Shown piece by piece: positions 33,535 to 38,540 of a stretch of DNA of 38,540 nt; position 1 is the first letter of the stretch, and every line of letters starts with the position of its first letter. Made by a program: the position numbers and the translations under genes. The stretch comes from Pseudonocardia sp. (GTDB lineage Bacteria > Actinomycetota > Actinomycetes > Mycobacteriales > Pseudonocardiaceae). The stretch spans positions 1-38,540 of the forward strand of contig NZ_JAOPWR010000466.1 in assembly GCF_025965585.1 (NCBI RefSeq). The letters run 5' to 3'. A model generated the notes under the pieces. That model saw nothing but the letters and a program-made list of their open reading frames with translations, ran no database searches and was not told where the DNA came from.

Positions 33535-34425
33535 GTGACCGCGCGCTCGCCCTACGCCTCGCTCGTCGGGAGGATGCCGGTGCGCCGCGAGGAGCGGGAG
33601 CTCCGGGGCGGGACCACCCGGACCTGGACCTACGGCCCCGACGACGCCGCCGGCACGATCGTCTTCCTGCACGGCCTGCGCGGCGACCACCACGGGCTCG
33701 AGCCGATCGTCGCCCATCTGGACGGCGTGCGGGTCGTGGTGCCCGACCTGCCCGGGTTCGGGGAGTCGCCACCGCTCCCCCACGACGCCCACGACATCGC
33801 CGGCTACGCGTCCTGGACCGGCGACCTGCTCGAGTCCCACAGCGCTGAGTACGGCGGCGACGTCGTGCTCGCCGGCCACTCCTTCGGCTCGGTCATCGCC
33901 GCCGCCGCGCTGGCGGGAGGGGCCCGCGCGAGCCGGCTGGTGCTCGTCAACCCGATCGCGGCGTCGGCGCTGGCCGGGCCGCGGCAGGGCATGACGAAGC
34001 TGACCGTGATCTACCACCGGGCCGCCGCCGCGCTGCCCGAGCGGGCGGGCACGGCGCTGCTGCGCAACCCGTTGGTCACGCGCATCGCCAGCGTCGCGAT
34101 GGTGACCACGCCGGACCGCGCGCTGCGCGGCTGGATCCACGCCGAGCACGACCGGTACTTCTCGACGTTCGCCGACCGTCGCGTGCTGCTGGAGGCGTTC
34201 CACGCGTCGATCGGGCACGACGTCGCCGAGTCCGCCGCCGAGGTCGCCGTGCCGACGCTGCTGGTGGTGGCCGAGCGCGACGACATCGCCCCGCCCGCGT
34301 CCCAGCACGCGCTCGTGGACCGCTTCCCCGATGCCCGGCTGGTGATGGTCCCCGGCGCGGGCCACCTCGCCCACTACGAGGCACCGGCCGCCGTGGCCGC
34401 GGCGATCACGGGGTTCCTCGCGTGA
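33535..34425 (+). CDS. alpha/beta-fold hydrolase
   Basis: A 296-residue cytosolic alpha/beta hydrolase. The oxyanion-hole motif is FLHGLRGDHHG, the nucleophile elbow is GHSFGS (Ser near residue 116), the acid is probably in VVAERDDIAPP and the His is in PGAGHLAHYE, so the triad looks complete. The substrate cannot be read from the sequence; small ester or C-C hydrolases of the MenH/BioH type are possible relatives. The stop overlaps the next glycosyltransferase GTG as GTGA, suggesting joint function or at least joint expression. The GTG start follows a TAGACT box by 7 nt. Confidence 0.88.
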   Translation: MTARSPYASLVGRMPVRREERELRGGTTRTWTYGPDDAAGTIVFLHGLRGDHHGLEPIVAHLDGVRVVVPDLPGFGESPPLPHDAHDIAGYASWTGDLLESHSAEYGGDVVLAGHSFGSVIAAAALAGGARASRLVLVNPIAASALAGPRQGMTKLTVIYHRAAAALPERAGTALLRNPLVTRIASVAMVTTPDRALRGWIHAEHDRYFSTFADRRVLLEAFHASIGHDVAESAAEVAVPTLLVVAERDDIAPPASQHALVDRFPDARLVMVPGAGHLAHYEAPAAVAAAITGFLA

Positions 34426-35525
34426 GGCGGATCCTGGTCGACTGCCGCTACACCACCGTCCCGCAGCACAACGGCATCAGCCGCTACACCGCGGGACTCG
34501 TGGCCGCCCTGGGCGAGCTGGTGACCGAGCGGAGCGCAGGCGGAGCGCGCATCGGCACCGTCGAGATGCTGGTCAACGACCGGCGCCAGCTCGCCCAGCT
34601 TCCCGACCTGCCCTGGCACCTCGTCAGCGGCCCCACGAGCGTGCTGGAGCCGCTGGTGGCCCGGCAGGTCAACAGGCTCGGCCCGGACGTGGTGTTCTCC
34701 CCCATGCAGACGATGGGCACGTGGGGGCGCCGCTACCCGCTGGTCCTGACGCTGCACGACCTCATCTACTACCGTCACCCCACGCCGCCGCCGGAGTTCG
34801 CGGCACCGATCCGGGCGCTGTGGCGGCTCTACCACCTGGCGTGGTGGCCGCAGCGGCTGCTGCTCAACCGCGCCGACGCCGTCGCCACCGTCTCCGACAC
34901 CACGGCGGCGCTGATGGCCGAGCACCACCTCACGCGGCGGCCGGTCACGGTGGTGCCCAACGCCCCCGACCCCGTCCCGGACGACTCGCGCCTGCCCCGG
35001 ACGAACGCGCTCGTCTACATGGGCTCGTTCATGCCCTACAAGAACGTGGATGTGCTGGCACGCGTCATGGGCGGGCTGCCCGACCACGAGCTGCACCTCA
35101 TGAGCCGCGTCCCGCCCGGTGAGCGCGAACGCCTCACCGCACTGGCCCACGGGGGGCGGCTGGTGTTCCACGACGGCGCCGACGACGCCGCCTACCGCGA
35201 GGTGCTGCGCGGGGCGACGGCGCTGGTGTCGGCGTCGGGCGACGAGGGCTTCGGGATCCCCCTGGTGGAGGCGATGGGCGTCGGCACACCGGTGGTGGTG
35301 AGCGACATCCCCGTGTTCCGCGAGGTGGGAGGGACGGCGGCCACCTACGTGGCCCGGGGCGACGTGAACGGGTTCCTCCGCGCGATCCACGACCTCGCCA
35401 CCCCGGGCCGCTGGGAGGAGCGCTCCGCCGCGGCACGGGAGCGGGCCGCCCACTACAGCTGGGAGCGCTCGGCCCGCATCCTGCTGGCACTCCTGGAGCG
35501 GGTGGCCGCGGACCGCTCGACCTGA
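34422..35525 (+). CDS. GT4-type glycosyltransferase
   Basis: A 367-residue GT-B glycosyltransferase. The N-terminal domain starts VRRILVDCRYTTVPQHNGIS, then RYTAGL, and includes LTLHDLIYYRHPTPPPEF. The C-terminal donor domain has ALVYMGSFMPYKNVDVLARV, ALVSASGDEGFGIPLVEAMG and VGTPVVVSDIPVFREV; EGFGIPLVEA is the family's nucleotide-sugar ribose/phosphate-binding EX7E-type motif. It has no signal peptide or membrane span. The acceptor is unknown. It is coupled to the hydrolase by a GTGA overlap and is convergent with the second glycosyltransferase. Confidence 0.92.
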   Translation: MRRILVDCRYTTVPQHNGISRYTAGLVAALGELVTERSAGGARIGTVEMLVNDRRQLAQLPDLPWHLVSGPTSVLEPLVARQVNRLGPDVVFSPMQTMGTWGRRYPLVLTLHDLIYYRHPTPPPEFAAPIRALWRLYHLAWWPQRLLLNRADAVATVSDTTAALMAEHHLTRRPVTVVPNAPDPVPDDSRLPRTNALVYMGSFMPYKNVDVLARVMGGLPDHELHLMSRVPPGERERLTALAHGGRLVFHDGADDAAYREVLRGATALVSASGDEGFGIPLVEAMGVGTPVVVSDIPVFREVGGTAATYVARGDVNGFLRAIHDLATPGRWEERSAAARERAAHYSWERSARILLALLERVAADRST

Positions 35526-35652
35526 TCGCTCCCCGGCCGAACAGGACGGCCCCCCGCGAGGCCGCTGACGCGCGGCGGACGCTGATCGTGCCCACTCCAC
35601 CCGAGCAGCCGTCAGGGGTGATCGCCGGGAGCCGCCCAGGAGCGCCCGGCGA

Positions 35653-35671
35653 GGACCGTGGTGTGCGGTCC
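35653..35671. terminator. hairpin between convergent glycosyltransferase genes
   Basis: Perfect 6-bp stem GGACCG/CGGTCC with a 7-nt loop in the 167-nt convergent gap. The gap also holds a CCCCCCGCGAG stretch like the one in array B. Confidence 0.5.
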
Positions 35672-35692
35672 GAACGATCATCGAGGGGAGCG

Positions 35693-36883
35693 TCAGGCCG
35701 CCCGGCGCAGCTCCACGCGGCGGCGGTCGGCCAGGCGCCGGTAGAGGTCCTCGAACGTGTCGAGGGTGGCGCCGATGGCGTGCTCGGCCACGATGTCCAG
35801 GCTCGCGTGTCCCATCCGGCGCCGCAGCGCCGGGTCGGCGAGCAGCGCCGTCAGGCGGGTGGTGAGCTCGGGGACGTCGCCAGGGGTGTAGAGCCAGCCG
35901 TTGCGCCCCGGCCGGACCAGGTGCGGCAGGGCCATCGCGTCGGCGGCCACCACGGGGGTGCCGGAGGCCATCGCCTCGAGGGTGGCCAGGCTCTGCAGCT
36001 CCGCGATGCCCGGCATGCAGAACACGGACGCGTGTGCGTAGGCCTCGAGCAGCTCGTCCTCGGAGACGAACCCGCGGAACCGCACGCGATGGCCGATGCC
36101 GAGGCTCTCGACCAGCCCCGTCCACGTGCCGCGCTCGGGCCCGTCGCCGACCAGCTCCAGCGCGGCCGGCACGTGCGCGGGCAGCGCCGCCATCGCCCGG
36201 ATCAGCTCGTCGACGCGCTTCTCCTGGTCCATCCGCCCCACGAACAGCACCGTCGGAACGGCGCCGGGCTCCTCCGGGGCGGCGTGGTACCGCTCGGCGT
36301 CGATGCCGCACGAGACGGGGAACGCGTCGCGCAGCCCGGCCGCGCTCTGGAGCAGCTCCACCGCACGGGGTGTGGGGGCGGTGACGGCATCGGCCTTGCC
36401 GAACACGCGCCCGAGGTCCCTCCACGCGATGCGGTAGCCGATGCGCTGCAGCGGGCGAGGGATCGGGGCGTGCGCGGCGAGGTTCTCCGGCATGAAGTGG
36501 TTGGTGGCCACGAGCGGGCGGCCGGTGCGGCTGGCCGCGTTGACGATGCCGCGGCCGACCACCATGTGCGCCTGCGAGTGCACGACGTCGGGGTCGATCT
36601 CCTCCAACAGCGCGGCGGTGGCCGGGAGGCACTCCCAGGGCATGCAGACCTGGAAGTCCGAGCGCATGAAGTACCGGTGCGAGCGGACACCGTGCACCGT
36701 GACGCCGTCGGTGACCGTCTTGCTGGGGGGCCCGGTGGGCGACGGGGCGACGACGTGGATCTCGTGTCCGCGCCCGGCGAGGCCGATGGCCAGCCGCTCG
36801 GCGAAACGGGCAGCGCCGTTCACGTCGGGCGGGTAGGTCTCGGCACCGATGAGGATGCGCAGCGGCTTTCCGGAACGGGGCAT
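35693..36883 (-). CDS. GT4-type glycosyltransferase
   Basis: A 396-residue GT-B enzyme. It starts MPRSGKPLRILIGAETYPPD, then VNGAARFAERLAIGLAGRGH, followed by DPDVVHSQAHMVVG. The donor domain has TVLFVGRMDQEKRVDELIRA, LELVGDGPERG, VRFRGFVSEDELLEAYAHAS and GIAELQSLATLEAMASGTPV, the E-x7-E motif. It resembles mannosyl- or glucosyltransferases of cell-envelope glycolipid pathways, but the substrate is not readable. It follows the DMT-family gene by 50 nt on the same strand, so the two are probably one operon. Confidence 0.92.
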   Translation of the reverse strand: MPRSGKPLRILIGAETYPPDVNGAARFAERLAIGLAGRGHEIHVVAPSPTGPPSKTVTDGVTVHGVRSHRYFMRSDFQVCMPWECLPATAALLEEIDPDVVHSQAHMVVGRGIVNAASRTGRPLVATNHFMPENLAAHAPIPRPLQRIGYRIAWRDLGRVFGKADAVTAPTPRAVELLQSAAGLRDAFPVSCGIDAERYHAAPEEPGAVPTVLFVGRMDQEKRVDELIRAMAALPAHVPAALELVGDGPERGTWTGLVESLGIGHRVRFRGFVSEDELLEAYAHASVFCMPGIAELQSLATLEAMASGTPVVAADAMALPHLVRPGRNGWLYTPGDVPELTTRLTALLADPALRRRMGHASLDIVAEHAIGATLDTFEDLYRRLADRRRVELRRAA

Positions 36884-36933
36884 CACAGGAGGGGTTCCTC
36901 TCAGATGAGAGTAGGGACCACGCGGTGCTGGGG

Positions 36934-37920
36934 TCACCGGCGGTGGATGAGGTCCGACCGCCACGACGACAGGGTGGCGAGGACACGGCTCTCCGAGGCG
37001 TCGCTCGGGTTCTCGGCGCGACGGGCCGCGGCATCGGGGTGGTGACGGGCGAGTGCGAGCACACCGATCGCGGCGACGAGGCCGGCGAACACCAGGAGCA
37101 ACCAGGTGCCGGTGGGCGTGTGCGCACCCTCACCGAGCAGGAAGATGCCGAGCAGCACGGCCACGATGGGGTCCACCACGGTGAGGCACGCGACGACGAC
37201 CTCGGGTGGGCCGGAGGCGAAGGCCTGCTGCACCAGCCAGCCCCCCACGACCACTGCGGCCACGACACCGAACACGGCGGCGATGACGGCGGGGTCGAGC
37301 ACCTCGCTCTCGCCGGAGGTCACGGTCTGGGACACCGCCCGGACCAGCGCCGACACCAGCCCGAACGCGACGGCCCCGGCCATGGCGCAGGCAACGCACC
37401 GCATCCAGCCGTTCCGGGCGTAGCCCAGCGTGGCGAGCAGCAGCACGACGCCTGCGACGACGACGCCCGCCGACAGCGTGGCCCCGTTGGGCGCCGGGGT
37501 GCTCACGGCGGTGCCCGCCGCGGTGCCGACGAACAGCGCGACGCCCGCCACGCAGACGGCGACGCCGAGGAGGACGCCGCCCGACGGCCTGCGGTGGGTG
37601 CGGAACGCCGTCAGCACGACGGCGATCGGCACGGCCAGGACGCCGACGGGCTGCACGACCGACAGCGGGGCCAGCACGAGCGCCATCGCGTGGATCGTGG
37701 AGCCGCCGGCCGCCAGTCCGAGTCCGAGCAGCCAGCCCGGGCGCTTGCTGACGTCGCGCATGCCGCGCAGCGACAGTGCGTCGCCCGAGGTGTCGTCGAC
37801 GCAGGTGCCGGACCGGGCGGCCACCGCGCGGTGCTGCAGCACGGCGGCCGCGGCGAAGCCGAACGACGCCACCACGGCGAGGCCGATGGCGAGGGCGGGC
37901 GCATGGGTGAGGGAGCTCAT
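36934..37920 (-). CDS. DMT-superfamily membrane protein
   Basis: A 328-residue integral membrane protein with about nine or ten hydrophobic helices: LAIGLAVVASFGFAAAAVLQ, AMALVLAPLSVVQPVGVLAV, LLGVAVCVAGVALFVGTAAG, AVIAAVFGVVAAVVVGGWLV and TWLLLVFAGLVAAIGVLALA. The repeat pattern and VVQPVGVLAVPIAV resemble actinobacterial drug/metabolite transporter-type proteins. Substrate is unknown. ATG 37920 overlaps the stop of the upstream small ORF as ATGA. Together with the downstream glycosyltransferase it may serve envelope or lipid-linked sugar transport; that is speculative. Confidence 0.85.
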   Translation of the reverse strand: MSSLTHAPALAIGLAVVASFGFAAAAVLQHRAVAARSGTCVDDTSGDALSLRGMRDVSKRPGWLLGLGLAAGGSTIHAMALVLAPLSVVQPVGVLAVPIAVVLTAFRTHRRPSGGVLLGVAVCVAGVALFVGTAAGTAVSTPAPNGATLSAGVVVAGVVLLLATLGYARNGWMRCVACAMAGAVAFGLVSALVRAVSQTVTSGESEVLDPAVIAAVFGVVAAVVVGGWLVQQAFASGPPEVVVACLTVVDPIVAVLLGIFLLGEGAHTPTGTWLLLVFAGLVAAIGVLALARHHPDAAARRAENPSDASESRVLATLSSWRSDLIHRR

Positions 37921-38159
37921 GCCGAACATCCGAGGTCGGTGGGCCGGCCGTCGAGGGTGCCGGTGGCAGCGCGGGCCCGGTTCCGGGCACCGTCGAGGGC
38001 GAGCCGGGCGGCCCGGGCGGCGGCGTGCGGAACCGACATCACTGCCGTAGAGGAAACACCGTCCACCCCACCGAGGAGGGAAAATCCCGATGACGTGCCG
38101 ATAACGATCAGAGCATGACTGAGGGAGCGGGCATCGGTCGTCTCCCCGGTCGTCGTCAT
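37917..38159 (-). CDS. hypothetical small protein coupled to the DMT gene (80 aa)
   Basis: Starts MTTTGETTDARSLSHALIVI and ends GTLDGRPTDLGCSA. The stop overlaps the DMT ATG as ATGA, which supports translation. The C-terminal half is Ala/Arg-rich and probably helical (AAARAARLALDGARNRARAA). The first half uses more A/T-ending codons than its neighbours, so part of it may be regulatory DNA with a later start, for example at MSVPHAAARA. I recognise no family. The 131 nt upstream (38160-38290) hold no clear promoter. Confidence 0.4.
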   Translation of the reverse strand: MTTTGETTDARSLSHALIVIGTSSGFSLLGGVDGVSSTAVMSVPHAAARAARLALDGARNRARAATGTLDGRPTDLGCSA

Positions 38160-38290
38160 GCGTCCACGGTGCCAGCCCGCGGCTGAGACGAACATCAGGA
38201 TCCCCACCCAACCCATGGTGGGGGAAACCCTGAGACCGGCAGTGGTGGTTCTACCCGGGTGGGTGGACACGGTCGCATCACGATCGGTGC

Positions 38291-38540
38291 TCACGACGCG
38301 GGCACGCTCCCGTCGTCGGGCAGGGGATCCGCCCGGTCGGTCTGCTCGGGCAGCAGCGGGGAGAGAGCGAGCTCGCGGCTGGTGGTACCGGGTGGAGCCG
38401 CGTCCACCCCCCGCACGCCCGGCCGCGCGGCGAGCGCGGCCAGCGCGGTCCCGTCACCGTCGACGACGAGGGCGAGCACGCACGCGCAGGCGGGCGACCC
38501 GAGCGCCGCCGCCTCCGCCGCGGCGATGGCCTGCGGCCGG
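38291..38540 (-). CDS. C-terminal part of an unidentified protein (cut by window edge)
   Basis: An open minus-strand frame enters from the window edge and ends ELALSPLLPEQTDRADPLPD, then DGSVPAS. About 83 codons are visible, strongly G/C-ended, including a hydrophobic ACVLALVVDGDGTALAALAA segment and VRGVDAAPPGTT. The polar, Pro/Asp-rich end looks like a C-terminal tail. I do not recognise the family. The ORF-track entry starting at MLALVV is an internal GTG, not a true start. Confidence 0.6.
   Translation of the reverse strand, partial: RPQAIAAAEAAALGSPACACVLALVVDGDGTALAALAARPGVRGVDAAPPGTTSRELALSPLLPEQTDRADPLPDDGSVPAS

Noticed and set aside
38200-38290. TPP-type riboswitch suggested by CTGAGA before the edge genes
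   Set aside because: Only the short CTGAGA block is present; the remaining conserved TPP segments are absent.

Overview
This is a very G+C-rich actinobacterial chromosome segment. GC-ending codons, GTG starts, ATGA/GTGA stop-start overlaps and leaderless-type promoters run throughout. From memory, the gene order follows Mycobacterium tuberculosis between dnaE1 and trpA (dnaE1 ... bioA-bioF-bioD ... bioB-Rv1590 ... nadA-nadB-nadC ... hisD-hisC-hisB-hisH-hisA-impA-hisF-hisI ... trpE-Rv1610-trpC-trpB-trpA), in reverse orientation. The protein style and the dispersed GCGCGAGTC-type intergenic repeats suggest Pseudonocardiales, perhaps Pseudonocardia. That placement is inference; no rRNA gene is present.

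Layout. (1) 1-5408, minus strand: trpE, a Trp-associated membrane protein, trpC, trpB and trpA (cut by the window edge). (2) 5447-6749: a tetR gene divergent from trpE, and an orphan NarL-type response regulator convergent with it. (3) 6859-13414, minus strand: histidine genes hisD, hisC, hisB, hisH, hisA/priA, a lipoprotein gene, hisF and hisI. A truncated dehydrogenase remnant lies on the plus strand between hisH and hisA. There are separate leaderless-type promoters before hisD, hisH and hisA. (4) 13602-14771: an MGT-type glycosyltransferase. (5) 14962-18462, minus strand: nadA-nadB-nadC, divergent from an NrtR-like regulator (18772-19470); a near-perfect palindrome sits at the nadA start. 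(6) 19475-21404: a LON-domain protein, a PemK/MazF-fold protein and a NodA-like acyltransferase. (7) 21388-28396, minus strand: biotin genes bioA, bioF, bioD, bioB and bsaP, with a SulP/carbonic anhydrase fusion between bioA and bioF; a PaaX-family regulator is divergent from bioA. (8) 29598-33164: dnaE1. (9) 33535-38540: an alpha/beta hydrolase coupled to a GT4 glycosyltransferase, a convergent second GT4 enzyme, a DMT-type membrane protein, a small coupled ORF and a partial CDS at the edge.

How the genes fit together. The window holds most of the tryptophan (no trpD, trpG or trpF), histidine (no hisG or hisE) and biotin pathways and the whole de novo quinolinate/NaMN branch of NAD synthesis. 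PriA probably supplies the missing TrpF step, linking the his and trp blocks.

Most unusual observations: two closely similar 42-nt mini-ORFs ([13 protein letters not shown] and [13 protein letters not shown]), each joined by ATGA overlaps at both ends to the flanking genes, at hisD/hisC and nadB/nadC; a NodA-like N-acyltransferase ending the biotin operon; intergenic arrays of a GCGCGAGTC-like 9-mer spaced 20-22 nt apart; an inverted repeat filling the trpE/tetR divergent gap; and a dense set of TANNNT boxes 6-8 nt before start codons.
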